From assembly GCF_005160265.1 (NCBI RefSeq), contig NZ_CP039865.1, forward strand, positions 372,001 to 436,000: a stretch of DNA of 64,000 nt. The letters run 5' to 3'. Below the pieces are notes generated by a model that worked only from the letters and a program-made list of their open reading frames with translations, was not told the DNA's origin and did not search any database. The position numbers were made by a program, and so were the translations under genes. Position 1 is the first letter of the stretch, and each line of letters opens with the position of its first letter. The DNA is from Phreatobacter aquaticus (GTDB lineage: Bacteria; Pseudomonadota; Alphaproteobacteria; Rhizobiales; Phreatobacteraceae). Below are positions 48,933-58,530 of this stretch, one piece after another.

Positions 48933-49769
48933 ATGACCATCGACATCCGCCAGGCCATCCATCCCGCCGATATGGTCGGCTACGACACCGAGGTGCTGCG
49001 CGAGAACTTCCTGATCGAGGAGGTCTTCGTGCCCGGCGAGATCGCCCTGACCTATTGGCACACCGACCGCCTCGTCATCGGCGGCGCGACCCCGACCTCG
49101 GCACCGCTCAAGCTCGAGACCGACAAGGCCATCGGCCAGAAGACGTTTCTGGCCCGGCGCGAACTCGGCATCTGCAATGTCGGCGGCCCGGGCAAGGTCA
49201 CCTGCGACGGCAAGACCTTCCAGGTGAACCTGCGCGACATGCTCTATGTCGGCATGGGCACCGTGGACGTGACCTTCGCCAGCGACGACGCCGCCAACCC
49301 TGCGAAGTTCTATCTGCTCTCGACGCCCGCCCACGCCACGCACCCGACCGTTCTGGTCCGCGAGGCCGACGCTAATGCACTGGAGCTCGGCACCCAGGAA
49401 CAGGCCAATACCCGCACGCTCCGCCAGTACATCATCCCGGGGCGGGTGGATTCCTGCCAGCTGGTCATGGGCCTCACCACGCTGAAGCCCGGCAATATCT
49501 GGAACACCATGCCGGCCCATGTTCACGACCGGCGCTGCGAGGCCTATCTCTATTTCGGCCTGCCGGACGATGCCCGCGTGTTCCACATGATGGGCGAGCC
49601 GCAGGAGACCCGCCATCTCGTCGTCGCCAACGAACAGGCGATCCTGTCGCCGGGCTGGTCGATCCATTCCGGCGTCGGCACCAAGGCCTATTCCTTCATC
49701 TGGGCCATGGGCGGCGACAACCAGGACTTCACCGACATGGACATGGTCGCCATGGGCGACCTGCGCTGA
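48933..49769 (+). CDS. kduI: 5-dehydro-4-deoxy-D-glucuronate isomerase (KduI)
   Basis: 278 residues, the family's usual length. Zinc ligands are visible as HVHDRRCEAY (two His and the Glu) and a later His in WSIHSGVGTKAY. It isomerises 5-keto-4-deoxyuronate to 2,5-diketo-3-deoxygluconate in pectin and glycosaminoglycan catabolism. Followed after 11 nt by KduD, the next enzyme, in one operon with the TRAP importer. Confidence 0.93.
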   Translation: MTIDIRQAIHPADMVGYDTEVLRENFLIEEVFVPGEIALTYWHTDRLVIGGATPTSAPLKLETDKAIGQKTFLARRELGICNVGGPGKVTCDGKTFQVNLRDMLYVGMGTVDVTFASDDAANPAKFYLLSTPAHATHPTVLVREADANALELGTQEQANTRTLRQYIIPGRVDSCQLVMGLTTLKPGNIWNTMPAHVHDRRCEAYLYFGLPDDARVFHMMGEPQETRHLVVANEQAILSPGWSIHSGVGTKAYSFIWAMGGDNQDFTDMDMVAMGDLR

Positions 49770-49780
49770 GGCTGTCCCAC

Positions 49781-50539
49781 ATGAGCGCAAACTTCTCGCT
49801 GGCCGGCCGCACCGCGCTGGTCACTGGCGCCAATACCGGCCTTGGCCAGGCGATCGCCATCGCTCTGGCCGAGGCCGGCGCGTCCATCGTCGCCGTCGGC
49901 CGCTCGCCGATGGATGAGACGGCTGCCGCCATCACGGGGCTGGGGCGATCCTGTCTCAGCCTCAAGGCCGATCTTGGCGACATCGCCGTGCTCGAGCCGC
50001 TGGTCGCCGAGGCCAGTGCAAAGGCGGGGGCCATCGACATTCTCGTCAACAATGCCGGCATCATCCGCCGCGCCGATGCGCTCGAGTTCACCGAGAAGGA
50101 CTGGGACGACGTCATGGACGTCAACCTGAAGTCGGTGTTCTTCCTGTCTCAGGCGGTCGCCAAGCGCATGGTTGCCGACGAACGCAAGGGACGCATCATC
50201 AACATCGCCTCGCTGCTGTCGTTCCAGGGCGGCATCCGCATCCCGTCCTACACGGCCTCGAAGAGCGGGCTTGCGGGCCTGACCAGGCTGCTCGCCTGCG
50301 AATGGGCGGCGAAGGGCATCAACGTCAACGCCATCGCGCCGGGCTATTTCGTCACCAACAACACCGCGGCCCTGCGCGCCGATCCGGCCCGCTCGGAAGC
50401 AATCCTCGCCCGCATCCCGGCGGGACATTGGGGCGACCCCAAGGAGATCGGCGGCGCAGCCGTGTTCCTCGCCTCCGATGCCGCAAGCTATGTCCATGGC
50501 ACCGTGCTCACCGTCGATGGCGGCTGGCTCGCACGCTGA
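49781..50539 (+). CDS. kduD: 2-dehydro-3-deoxy-D-gluconate 5-dehydrogenase (KduD-like SDR)
   Basis: 252-residue SDR: VTGANTGLGQAI, NNAGIIRRADALEF, NIASLLSFQGGIRIPSYTASKSGLAGLT and VDGGWLAR are close to KduD, including the RRAD insertion after NAG. It reduces 2,5-diketo-3-deoxygluconate to 2-keto-3-deoxygluconate with NADH. Directly follows KduI and precedes the KdgF-like cupin by 17 nt. Confidence 0.92.
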   Translation: MSANFSLAGRTALVTGANTGLGQAIAIALAEAGASIVAVGRSPMDETAAAITGLGRSCLSLKADLGDIAVLEPLVAEASAKAGAIDILVNNAGIIRRADALEFTEKDWDDVMDVNLKSVFFLSQAVAKRMVADERKGRIINIASLLSFQGGIRIPSYTASKSGLAGLTRLLACEWAAKGINVNAIAPGYFVTNNTAALRADPARSEAILARIPAGHWGDPKEIGGAAVFLASDAASYVHGTVLTVDGGWLAR

Positions 50540-50556
50540 CAGTCAAGGAGCCGACC

Positions 50557-50895
50557 ATGCCCAAGGGCAGCCCCATCTATCTCCACGATGCCGACGTCGC
50601 CTGGACCGATCTCGGCGGCGGCGTGAAGCGCAAGATCCTCTGCTACGACGAGAGCGTCATGCTGGTGCGCGTGGTCTTCGAGACCGGCGGCGTTGGCGCG
50701 GCGCATCAGCATCCGCACATCCAGTGCACGCTGGTGGCGTCCGGCAAGTTCGAGATGACCATCGGCGGCGACAAGCGGGTTCTCTCGGCCGGCGACAGCT
50801 TCATCGTGCCGACCAATGTGGTCCACTCCGCGCTCTGCCTGGAGGCCGGCGAGCTGGTCGACACCTTCGCTCCGATGCGCGCCGATTTCGTCTAG
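50557..50895 (+). CDS. kdgF: Small cupin protein (KdgF-like)
   Basis: 112 residues, single conserved cupin barrel: GGVGAAHQHPHIQCTLVASGKFEMTIGG (His-His-Gln metal motif) and GDSFIVPTNVVHSALCLEAGELVD. This matches KdgF, which converts unsaturated galacturonate/mannuronate monomers to their linear 5-keto-4-deoxy form, the substrate of KduI. AAGGAG precedes ATG 50557. Last gene of the TRAP-kduI-kduD operon before the palindromic element. Confidence 0.85.
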   Translation: MPKGSPIYLHDADVAWTDLGGGVKRKILCYDESVMLVRVVFETGGVGAAHQHPHIQCTLVASGKFEMTIGGDKRVLSAGDSFIVPTNVVHSALCLEAGELVDTFAPMRADFV

Positions 50896-50925
50896 GCCAT
50901 CGAACAAAAACGATCCCGCCGGTCA

Positions 50926-51015
50926 CCCCACCCCAACCCTCCCCTCGATGAGGGGAGGGAGAAGGAAGCGCGCCCCACTCCCTCCCACCGACTTCGGGGG
51001 GAGGGTTGGGGTGGG
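50926..51015. repeat. Dispersed palindromic element, family B
   Basis: Perfect 18-bp arms (CCCCACCCCAACCCTCCC at 50926-50943, inverted at 50998-51015) around a 54-bp middle that holds a further CCCCTC-GAT-GAGGGG hairpin. Located between the cupin and the PfkB kinase, so it may end the upstream transcript. This CCCCAACCCTCCC type is common in Hyphomicrobiales genomes (general knowledge). Confidence 0.85.
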
Positions 51016-51180
51016 GGGGACAAGCGGCGCTCATCCATCCAATCGGACGATCAAAGGCACAACAGCACGCCCTCAACTCCCCTCCCCCCGCCCGCTCCCG
51101 CCACATCAGCCATCCCACCGGACGATTGGACATGCTCCCGCCGCATCGGCCAAGCTAATGGGCTGTCCAGCGGAGGCAGC

Positions 51181-52068
51181 ATGCAGGCATTGTTCATCGG
51201 TCAGACCTATATCGACGTGACCATCCTCGCCGATCGCATCCCGACCGGCGATGACAAGGAGGTGGCGCGCGACTATGCGGTTTCGTTCGGCGGCAACGCG
51301 GTGACCGCCGCCTTCTGCTGCGCCAGGCTCGGCATCGAGCCGGATCTCCTGACATCGCTGGCGCAGGACTGGCTCGGCCGCATGTTCTCCGACATGGCGG
51401 CGCGCTACCACGTTACTATCCATCCCCGGCCGGTGAAGCGCTCGTCGCTGTCCTTCGTCATGCCGAACAATGGCAAGCGCGCGATCCTGCGCGCCCGCGA
51501 CGACGCCTATCTGCACCCCTTCCCCACCCTCAACCTCGCGGGATGCCGCGCCCTGCATCTCGACGGCCACCAGGCCGATGCGGCCATCGCCTATGCCAGG
51601 CAATGCCGCGAAGCCGGCATCCTCACCTCGCTCGACGGTGGCGGCCTGCGCTCCAACACCCACGACCTCCTCGGCTTCATCGACGTCGCGGTCGTCTCGG
51701 AGCGGCTCTGCGAACAGATGGAGCTCTCGGCCTCCGCCATGCTCCAGTACCTGAAGGGGCGCGGCTGCAAGATCTCGGGCGTCACGCTCGGCGAGAAGGG
51801 CATGCTCTGGCTCGACGAGACCGGCACCGAGCGCACCATGCCCGCGCTGGCCGTGCCGACTGCCCGGGTCGTCGACACCAACGGCGCCGGCGACATCTTC
51901 CACGGCGCCTATCTCCATTCCTACCTGACCAATCCGCAAGCGCCCTGGGAGCAGCATTTCCTCAATGCCCGCGGCGCCTCAGCCCATGCGATCCAGCATC
52001 TCGGCAACGAGGCGAAACTGCCGACGGTTGCCGATATCGCGGCCGCCCGCGCCGAATTCGGCGGCTAG
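51181..52068 (+). CDS. PfkB-family carbohydrate kinase, candidate 2-keto-3-deoxygluconate kinase
   Basis: 295 residues of the ribokinase/PfkB family: SFGGNAVTAAFCCARLG (substrate-binding glycines) and DTNGAGDIFHGAYLHSYL (anion hole and catalytic Asp). With KduI/KduD producing 2-keto-3-deoxygluconate immediately upstream, phosphorylation to KDPG is the natural role, but fructokinase- or ribokinase-like activity is possible. GGAGG precedes ATG 51181. A palindromic element separates it from the operon, so it may be independently controlled. Confidence 0.82.
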   Translation: MQALFIGQTYIDVTILADRIPTGDDKEVARDYAVSFGGNAVTAAFCCARLGIEPDLLTSLAQDWLGRMFSDMAARYHVTIHPRPVKRSSLSFVMPNNGKRAILRARDDAYLHPFPTLNLAGCRALHLDGHQADAAIAYARQCREAGILTSLDGGGLRSNTHDLLGFIDVAVVSERLCEQMELSASAMLQYLKGRGCKISGVTLGEKGMLWLDETGTERTMPALAVPTARVVDTNGAGDIFHGAYLHSYLTNPQAPWEQHFLNARGASAHAIQHLGNEAKLPTVADIAAARAEFGG

Positions 52069-52196
52069 CAGCCGGCCCGCTTTTTCAATCTGCAAGGCCC
52101 CTGCGCGGCGACCAATGGTCGCGCAAGGGTTGATTGAGGGGCTCCGGGTGGCCAATTTGGTCTGACCGCCTCCCCCGAACGAGAATTTGAGCCCGC

Positions 52197-53294
52197 ATGC
52201 CCCAGAGCCGAACGCCGAACGCCGTGACCGCCCCCATTGTCGCGGTCATCGTCGCGGTCGTCTCAACCCTGTTCGGCAAGTCCATCGGGGCGATGCCGGG
52301 CGGCATGATCATCTGGCCGGCCATCGAGTTCTTCGTGCTGGGCACTGCGGTCTTTGCCGCCATCCACCATGCCGACGTGATCGCCCATCGCACCGGCGAG
52401 CCCTACGGCACGCTGGTTCTGACCGTGGCGGTCACGGTGATCGAGGTGGCGCTGATCGTCTCCATCATGGTGGCCGGCGACGGCAGTCCGACGCTTGCCC
52501 GCGACACGGTCTTCGCCGTGCTCATGGTGGTGTGCAACGGCCTGGTCGGCCTCTGCATCATCGTCGGCGGCATCAAATATGGCGAGCAGGGTTTCCGTCT
52601 GCCGGGCGCCAATGCCTATCTCGTCGTGCTGATGCCGCTTGCGACATTGACTCTGATCCTGCCGAATTCGACCACCAGCGTCCCCGGCCCCTATTACAAC
52701 GTCACGCAGCTCGCCTTCGTCACGCTGGCGACCCTCGTGCTTTATGGCGTGTTCCTCTATGTCCAGACGGTTCGCCACCGCGACTATTTCCTGTCCGATC
52801 CCGGCAAGGCCGTCGACCATGACGGCTCGCCGCCGAGCAATCGCGACCTGACGATCAGCGTCGTCCTGCTGATCGCCGCCCTTGTCGGCGTGGTGCTGCT
52901 CGCCAAGCATGTCGCCGAGACGGTGAAGATCGGCGTCACCATGGTTGGCGCGCCGATTGGCGCCATCGGTCTGCTGGTCGCCATTCTCGTGCTGATGCCG
53001 GAAAGCCTCGCGGCCATGCGGGCGGCGCGCAACAACCAGCTGCAGAAGAGCCTCAACCTCGCGCTGGGCTCCTCGCTCGCGACCATCGGCATGACCATTC
53101 CGGCGGTTGCCGTCGTCTCGGTGGTGCTGGCGACGCCGCTCGGCCTCGGCCTCGACAACCGCGACCTCGTCCTGCTGATCCTCACCTTCGGCGTCAGCCT
53201 TGTCACATTCGGCGGCGGAAGGACCAACATCCTTCCGGGCTTCGTGCACCTGGTCCTGTTCGCGACCTATGTCTTCCTGATCTTCTCGCCGTGA
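52197..53294 (+). CDS. Ca2+/Na+:H+ antiporter, ChaA-like (CaCA superfamily)
   Basis: 365 residues, about 11 inner-membrane helices. Two alpha-repeats are visible: GEPYGTLVLTVAVTVIEVALIVSIMVAG with VCNGLVGLCIIVGG, and GLLVAILVLMPESLAAMRAARNNQLQKSLNLALGSSLATIGMTIPAVA; the acidic E in each repeat is the ion site. Exchanges Ca2+ or Na+/K+ for protons. Monocistronic and convergent with the RND operon (7 nt between stops). Confidence 0.9.
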   Translation: MPQSRTPNAVTAPIVAVIVAVVSTLFGKSIGAMPGGMIIWPAIEFFVLGTAVFAAIHHADVIAHRTGEPYGTLVLTVAVTVIEVALIVSIMVAGDGSPTLARDTVFAVLMVVCNGLVGLCIIVGGIKYGEQGFRLPGANAYLVVLMPLATLTLILPNSTTSVPGPYYNVTQLAFVTLATLVLYGVFLYVQTVRHRDYFLSDPGKAVDHDGSPPSNRDLTISVVLLIAALVGVVLLAKHVAETVKIGVTMVGAPIGAIGLLVAILVLMPESLAAMRAARNNQLQKSLNLALGSSLATIGMTIPAVAVVSVVLATPLGLGLDNRDLVLLILTFGVSLVTFGGGRTNILPGFVHLVLFATYVFLIFSP

Positions 53295-53301
53295 GCCCGG
53301 A

Positions 53302-56300
53302 TCACTCGGCGGGCATGGGCAGCGCGGCGGGAACGCTCGCCGCAGGCGCCGCCTTGGCCGCCGGCCTCACCCGGAACCAGACCGCATAGAGCGCCGGCAG
53401 GAACAGGATGGTGAGCAGGGTCGCTGCGAACAGGCCACCCGCGATGGTGATCGCCATCGGGCCCCAGAACAGCGAGCGCGCCAGCGGCAGCATGGCGAGG
53501 ATCGCGGCAAGCGCGGTCAGCACCACCGGACGCGAACGATGGACCGTCGCCTCGATGATCGCGTCGTAGAGCGACAGTCCCTCTGCCTCGTTCTCGTCGA
53601 TCTGCTGCACGAGGATCACCGTGTTGCGCATGATCATGCCGGCCAGCGCGATGAGGCCGAGCAGCGCCACGAAGCCGAACGGGGCATTGGTGAGGTTGAG
53701 CGCAAGCGACGCACCCACCAGCCCGAGTGGCGCGGTGGAGAAGACCAGCAGCAGCCGCGAGAAGGACTGCAGCTGGATCATCAGCACCGTCAGCATGGCG
53801 AGCGCCATGACCGGGAACAGCGCCGCGAGCGAGGCGTTGGCCTTGGCCGATTCCTCGACCGCGCCGCCGACATCGATGCGCATGCCGGGTGCGAGCGAGG
53901 CCTTCAGTTCCTTCAGCGCGGCTTCCACCTGGCCCGACACGACCGCCGGCTGGACGCCATCGACCACGTCGGCGCGCACCGTGATGTTCAGCTCGCGATT
54001 GCGCCGCCAGAGGATCGGATCCTCCTGATCGAACTCGATCCGCGCCACCTGCGCCAAAGGCACCGGCACGCCACCGCGGGCAATGATGGTGAGATCGCCG
54101 ATGCGGCCGAGATCGACGCGCTCGGCAGGAACCGCGCGGGCCACGATATCGACCTTCTCGGTGCGGTCGCGCACGGTGGTCACCGTCACGCCGGTCAGCA
54201 GCGTCTGCAGCGTTTGGGCGACGTCCTGAACGTTGAGGCCAAGCGCACGGGCGCGGTCCTGATCGACGACGAGGCGCACCGAGGGCGATTGCTCGTTCCA
54301 GTCGAGATGGGCATCACGCGTCGAGGGGTTGGCGCGCATGATCTCGCGCACCTTCACCGCCATCTCGCGCACCGCCTGGGGTTCGGTGCCGGTGACGCGG
54401 AACTGCACGGGGAAGCCGACCGGCGGACCGAAATTGAACCGGTCGACGCGCACCCGCGCTTCCGACAGCGCGCCCTCGGCGATCACCTTCTCAAGCCGGG
54501 CCTTCACCCGCTCGCGGGCTTCCAGGCTCTTCGTCATGATGACGATCTGGGAGAAGGACTCGTCCGGAAGCTGTGGGTTGAGGCCCAGCCAGAAGCGCGG
54601 CGAACCCTGCCCGACATAGGTCGTGTAGGTGCGGATGTCGCCATCGCCCTTGAGCAGCGTCTCGGCGCGCTTGGCGGTCTCCAGCGAGGCGGTGATCGAC
54701 GAGCCCTGCGGCATGCGCATTTCGAGAAACAGTTCGAGGCGGCCCGAGATCGGGAAGAACTGCTGCTGCACGCGGCCGAAGCCGACGACGGAGGCGGCGA
54801 AAATGCCGATCGTCGCGAGCACCACCACGAACTTGTGGTCGACCGACCAGCGGACCACGCGGCGCAGCATCCGATAGGTCGGCGTGGCGTAGAGCGCGTG
54901 CGGGTCGGAATGATCGGGCTTGGGCGGGATCGGCTTGCCGCGCTTCTCGGCGCGCTTCACCGCGCGCTGGTACTTGCGCTCGGCCAGCGCGTGGAAGTCG
55001 GGCAGCAGGACCGAGCCGAGATAGGGCGTGAACAGCACGGCCACGAACCACGAGACGACCAGGGCCAGACCCACCACCCAGAAGATCGAGCCGGCATATT
55101 CGCCGGTGGAGGAATTGGCGAGACCGACGGGGAGGAAGCCGATGGCGGTGACCAGCGTGCCGGTGAGCATCGGGAAGGCCGTCGAGGTCCACGCAAAGGC
55201 GGCCGCCGAGACGCGATCCCAGCCCTGCTCCATTTTCACCACCATCATCTCGACCGCGATGATCGCGTCATCGACCAGCAGGCCGAGCGCGATGATCAGG
55301 GCGCCGAGCGAGATGCGGTGCAGGTCGATGCCCGCCGCGTACATGACCGTGAACACCACCGCGAGAACCAGCGGCACCGACAAAGCCACGATGATGCCGG
55401 TGCGCAGGCCAAGCGACAGGAACGAGACGAGCAGCACGATGGCCAGCGCCTCGACGAACGAGGTCTTGAATTCGGAAACCGCCTCGCGAACCACGTGCGG
55501 CTGATCGGCGATCTGCCCGAGCTCGATACCGACCGGCAATTCGGCACGGAACTCCTCGCGAGCCTTGTCCAGGTCGTCGCCGAGCGTCGTGATGTTCGCG
55601 CCCTTCTGCATGACCACGCCGACCAGCAGGGCCTGCTGGCCTTCCTGGCGGATCAGATAGGTCGGCGGATCGACGAAGCCGCGGGTGATGGTGGCGATGT
55701 CGCCGAGCCGGAAGATGCGGCCATTGACGTCGACGGGAATGGCGGCGACCGCCGCCACGCCGTCCAGCGCACCGGTGACCCTGAGCGGCACGCGGGCCGC
55801 CCCCGTATCGATGGTACCGGCCGGCACGACAGCGTTCTGCTTCTGCAGGCTGTCGAAGATCGTCGTGACGGTCACCCCGAGCGTTGCGAGCTTGGCATGG
55901 CTGAACTCGACGAAGATGCGCTCGTCCTGCGCGCCGTAGAGATTGACCTTGGTGACATTCGGCACGCGGAGCAACCGGCTCTTCAACCGTTCCGCGATGC
56001 GCTTGATGTCGGCATAGGTCGCGCCTTCGCCGGTCAGCGTGTAGAGCACCGCATCGACATCGCCGAACTCGTCATTGACCGCCGGGCCGATGAGGCCGCT
56101 CGGCAGGTCGGCTTTCAGATCGTCCAGCTTCTTGCGCACCTGATAGAACAGCTGCGGCACCTCGCGCGGCGGCGTCTGGTCGCGGAACGTCACCTGGATC
56201 GCGGTGAAGCCGGGCTTGGTATAGGTCTGTGCCTTGTCGAAATAGGGCAGTTCCTGCAGCTTCTTCTCGATGCGTTCGGACACCTGATCCTGCATCTCGC

Positions 56301-56511
56301 GGGCCGTCGCCCCCGGCCAGGCGACCGTGATCGTCACCACCTTGATGGTGAAGGACGGATCCTCCGCCTGCCCGAGCCGCAGGTAGGAAATGACGCCGCT
56401 CGCGATCACCACGAGAATGGCGAACAAGACCAGCGAGCGGTGGGTCACCGCCCAGTGGGACCAGTTGCCCTTGGTCAGATTGGCATCATGGCTGTCGTGG
56501 GCGGCGGACAT
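53302..56511 (-). CDS. RND-family multidrug efflux transporter (AcrB-like)
   Basis: 1069 residues, the proton-driven inner-membrane pump of a tripartite efflux system. Features: long first helix (LVLFAILVVIASGVISYLRLG), two large periplasmic loops, helix 4 with LLVDDAIIAVEMM (proton-relay Asp pair), and helix 10 GLIALAGMIMRNTVILVQQI with the relay residue region. ATG 56511 begins MSAAHDSHD; the frame continues to 56676 without benefit. Third gene of the TetR-MFP-RND operon. Sequence features (short-loop HAE1-like, VxVTTVRDRTEKVDIV) do not reveal the substrate. No outer-membrane channel gene is adjacent. Confidence 0.93.
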   Translation of the reverse strand: MSAAHDSHDANLTKGNWSHWAVTHRSLVLFAILVVIASGVISYLRLGQAEDPSFTIKVVTITVAWPGATAREMQDQVSERIEKKLQELPYFDKAQTYTKPGFTAIQVTFRDQTPPREVPQLFYQVRKKLDDLKADLPSGLIGPAVNDEFGDVDAVLYTLTGEGATYADIKRIAERLKSRLLRVPNVTKVNLYGAQDERIFVEFSHAKLATLGVTVTTIFDSLQKQNAVVPAGTIDTGAARVPLRVTGALDGVAAVAAIPVDVNGRIFRLGDIATITRGFVDPPTYLIRQEGQQALLVGVVMQKGANITTLGDDLDKAREEFRAELPVGIELGQIADQPHVVREAVSEFKTSFVEALAIVLLVSFLSLGLRTGIIVALSVPLVLAVVFTVMYAAGIDLHRISLGALIIALGLLVDDAIIAVEMMVVKMEQGWDRVSAAAFAWTSTAFPMLTGTLVTAIGFLPVGLANSSTGEYAGSIFWVVGLALVVSWFVAVLFTPYLGSVLLPDFHALAERKYQRAVKRAEKRGKPIPPKPDHSDPHALYATPTYRMLRRVVRWSVDHKFVVVLATIGIFAASVVGFGRVQQQFFPISGRLELFLEMRMPQGSSITASLETAKRAETLLKGDGDIRTYTTYVGQGSPRFWLGLNPQLPDESFSQIVIMTKSLEARERVKARLEKVIAEGALSEARVRVDRFNFGPPVGFPVQFRVTGTEPQAVREMAVKVREIMRANPSTRDAHLDWNEQSPSVRLVVDQDRARALGLNVQDVAQTLQTLLTGVTVTTVRDRTEKVDIVARAVPAERVDLGRIGDLTIIARGGVPVPLAQVARIEFDQEDPILWRRNRELNITVRADVVDGVQPAVVSGQVEAALKELKASLAPGMRIDVGGAVEESAKANASLAALFPVMALAMLTVLMIQLQSFSRLLLVFSTAPLGLVGASLALNLTNAPFGFVALLGLIALAGMIMRNTVILVQQIDENEAEGLSLYDAIIEATVHRSRPVVLTALAAILAMLPLARSLFWGPMAITIAGGLFAATLLTILFLPALYAVWFRVRPAAKAAPAASVPAALPMPAE

Positions 56512-56590
56512 GGCAGATCGCTCCGCGGAGGAGAAGAGGACAGAATGCGGATGAGACGCCGGAGCGCCGGGACTGGCTGACCTTTGGCGG

Positions 56591-57688
56591 TCAGCGGCTG
56601 TCGACGATGCGCACGCGCTGGCTGGCGTCGAGCTTGTGGACACCGAGGGCGACCACCTTGTCGCCATCCTCGACACCGCCGGCGATGATCACCTCGCGCC
56701 CGTCATAGCCCGCGACGGTTACCGGCTTGAGCGTCAGCTGGCCGGTCGCCGCGTCGACCACGAAGACCGAGGGTCCGCGGCCTTCCGCATAGAGCGCGGA
56801 GATAGGGAGGCGAGCCACGCGGGCGGACGCGGGCTCGCCGACCGTGACAGTCGCCGTCATACCAATGACGACGCCATCATCGGCGTCTTTGATCGTGAAC
56901 CGGGCCTGGAAGGTCCGGGTGGCCGTATCGGCCGAAGCTGCGAATTCGCGCAAGACCGCGTCATAGCGCTTGGTCTGGTTCGACCAGAGCGACACCGAGG
57001 CCTGGCCGGTACGTACCCGCTCCAGGAAGGTCTCCGGAATGGCCACCACGGCCTCGCGATCGCTGGCCAGCGCCAGCCGCACCACCGGCGTGCCGGCGGC
57101 AACCACCTGGCCGGGCTCGGCCATGGTGGCGGTCACGATGCCATCGGCATCCGAGACGAGTGATGTATAGGCCAGCTGGTTGATCGCCAGCTCAAGCGCG
57201 CGCCTCGCCTTGTCGACGCGGCCGCGGGCATCGGCGGTCTTGGCCAACTGCTGGTCCAGGGTCGCCTGCGTTGCCCAGCCGGCGCTGCGCAGATCGATGG
57301 TGCGCTTGTCCTGGGCTTCGCTGGTGGTCAGGTTGACCATTGCGGCGGCGAGCTCCGCATCGGCCTGCTGCTTCTGCAATTGCAGATCGACCGTATCCAG
57401 CCGGGCCAGCGTCTGGCCGCGCGTCACGCGCTGCCCCTGCTGGACGAGGCGTTCGGCGACCTTGCCGGTCACCCGGAAGCCGAGGTCGCTCTCCACTCTC
57501 GGCCGGACCGTACCGACAAAGCTGCGGTCAACCGTCTGCGGGGCGAACTTGATCGTCTCGACCACCACGGCGCGCGGCTGGGTGGTGGCGGCCGCCGGAG
57601 TGTCGGTCTTGGCATTGCTGTCATTGCAGGCGGCGAGCGCCAGGCTCAGGAGCGAAACGGCGATCAGGGAACGGGTCTGGCCGATCAT
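56591..57688 (-). CDS. RND efflux periplasmic adaptor (membrane fusion) lipoprotein
   Basis: 365 residues. Lipoprotein signal with lipobox LAAC (IAVSLLSLALAACNDS), then RPRVESDLGFRVTGKVAERLVQQGQRVTRGQTLARLD (lipoyl/hairpin entry), a coiled-coil hairpin (QKQQADAELAAAMVNLTTSEAQ...), and the beta-barrel and membrane-proximal domains. Bridges the RND pump and an outer-membrane channel. It lies 8 nt after the TetR gene and 79 nt before the pump, all on the minus strand. Confidence 0.92.
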   Translation of the reverse strand: MIGQTRSLIAVSLLSLALAACNDSNAKTDTPAAATTQPRAVVVETIKFAPQTVDRSFVGTVRPRVESDLGFRVTGKVAERLVQQGQRVTRGQTLARLDTVDLQLQKQQADAELAAAMVNLTTSEAQDKRTIDLRSAGWATQATLDQQLAKTADARGRVDKARRALELAINQLAYTSLVSDADGIVTATMAEPGQVVAAGTPVVRLALASDREAVVAIPETFLERVRTGQASVSLWSNQTKRYDAVLREFAASADTATRTFQARFTIKDADDGVVIGMTATVTVGEPASARVARLPISALYAEGRGPSVFVVDAATGQLTLKPVTVAGYDGREVIIAGGVEDGDKVVALGVHKLDASQRVRIVDSR

Positions 57689-57696
57689 GGGGGACC

Positions 57697-58296
57697 TCAG
57701 GCTTTCAGAGCGCGGATGGCGAAGCGGCTCAGCCGCTCGGTCTGCTGGTCAAGATCGAAATCAAAGGCGCAATGAGCGATCAGCGTCGGATGGAAGACGC
57801 TCACATGGCACTGCTTGAACGAGAGCGCGGCTTCCATCGGATCCTGGACGGCGAATTCACCAGCCACCATTCCCTCACGGATAACCTCGGCGAACATGGC
57901 GACAGTCGTCTCCAGATGCGCCTTCACGACGTGCCAGTTCTCGGTCATCGCAGCTTCCACCATGTCGTGGAGGCGCTTCTCGTCGAACATCTGGCTCTTG
58001 TTGAACTGGTGGATGGTGCGCGCCATCTTCGCCAGGCGCTCCGACGCGCTGGTCTTCTCGGCGGCAACCTGACGCAGCAACTGATGGCACTGCTCCAACA
58101 GGCGGCGCGCGATCTCCTCGCAGATCGCCGCCTTGGTCGGGAAGAAGCGGTAGATATTGGCCGAGCTCATGCTCAGCGCCGACGCGATGTCGGCCACCGC
58201 CGTCTTGGCATAGCCCACGCGACGGAAATGCTCGTCGGCAACCACAAGGATGCGCTCGCGGGTTTCATCGGCGGAGAGGCGGGGGCGAACCGTCAT
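57697..58296 (-). CDS. TetR-family transcriptional regulator
   Basis: 199 residues. N-terminal HTH: ILVVADEHFRRVGYAKTAVADIASALSMSSANIYRFFPTKAAI (about residues 16-60); divergent ligand domain. First gene of its own efflux operon, so it is presumably an autorepressor released by the pump's substrates. Start ATG 58296 has AGG 6 nt upstream. The region 58310-58345 before it contains CTGAT/ATCAG half-sites that could be its operator. Confidence 0.9.
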   Translation of the reverse strand: MTVRPRLSADETRERILVVADEHFRRVGYAKTAVADIASALSMSSANIYRFFPTKAAICEEIARRLLEQCHQLLRQVAAEKTSASERLAKMARTIHQFNKSQMFDEKRLHDMVEAAMTENWHVVKAHLETTVAMFAEVIREGMVAGEFAVQDPMEAALSFKQCHVSVFHPTLIAHCAFDFDLDQQTERLSRFAIRALKA

Positions 58297-58530
58297 GATG
58301 CCTGTTGAGTGACGACTGATGATTTTTGGAATTTATCAGATGTCAGGACAAAGGCAAGCCCCGCCGCTTCGCTGGAGCCCGGATCGGTTAACAAATGCGT
58401 GTGGTCACGCCGCCCGGCTGTGACGCCACATCCACGTGACGAGAAGTTGCCATCGCCTTCCCGCTTGGCCTCGCCGTGGCGCCAGTGCTAGGGTTCCCCA
58501 ACGGCAGAGCAAGGCTCAAGGGAGGCAGGC
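58297..58530. other. Divergent promoter region with possible TetR operator
   Basis: 234 bp between the TetR gene and the small secreted protein gene. Around 58316-58341 a CTGAT...ATCAG inverted pair with an AT-rich centre (TGATTTTTGGAATTTATC) is the only symmetrical feature. The remainder is GC-rich with no gene. Confidence 0.4.

Noticed and set aside
53539-56580. 1013-residue plus-strand open frame opposite the RND pump
   Set aside because: Lies entirely antisense to a gene with all RND motifs; highly charged composition and no domain features.
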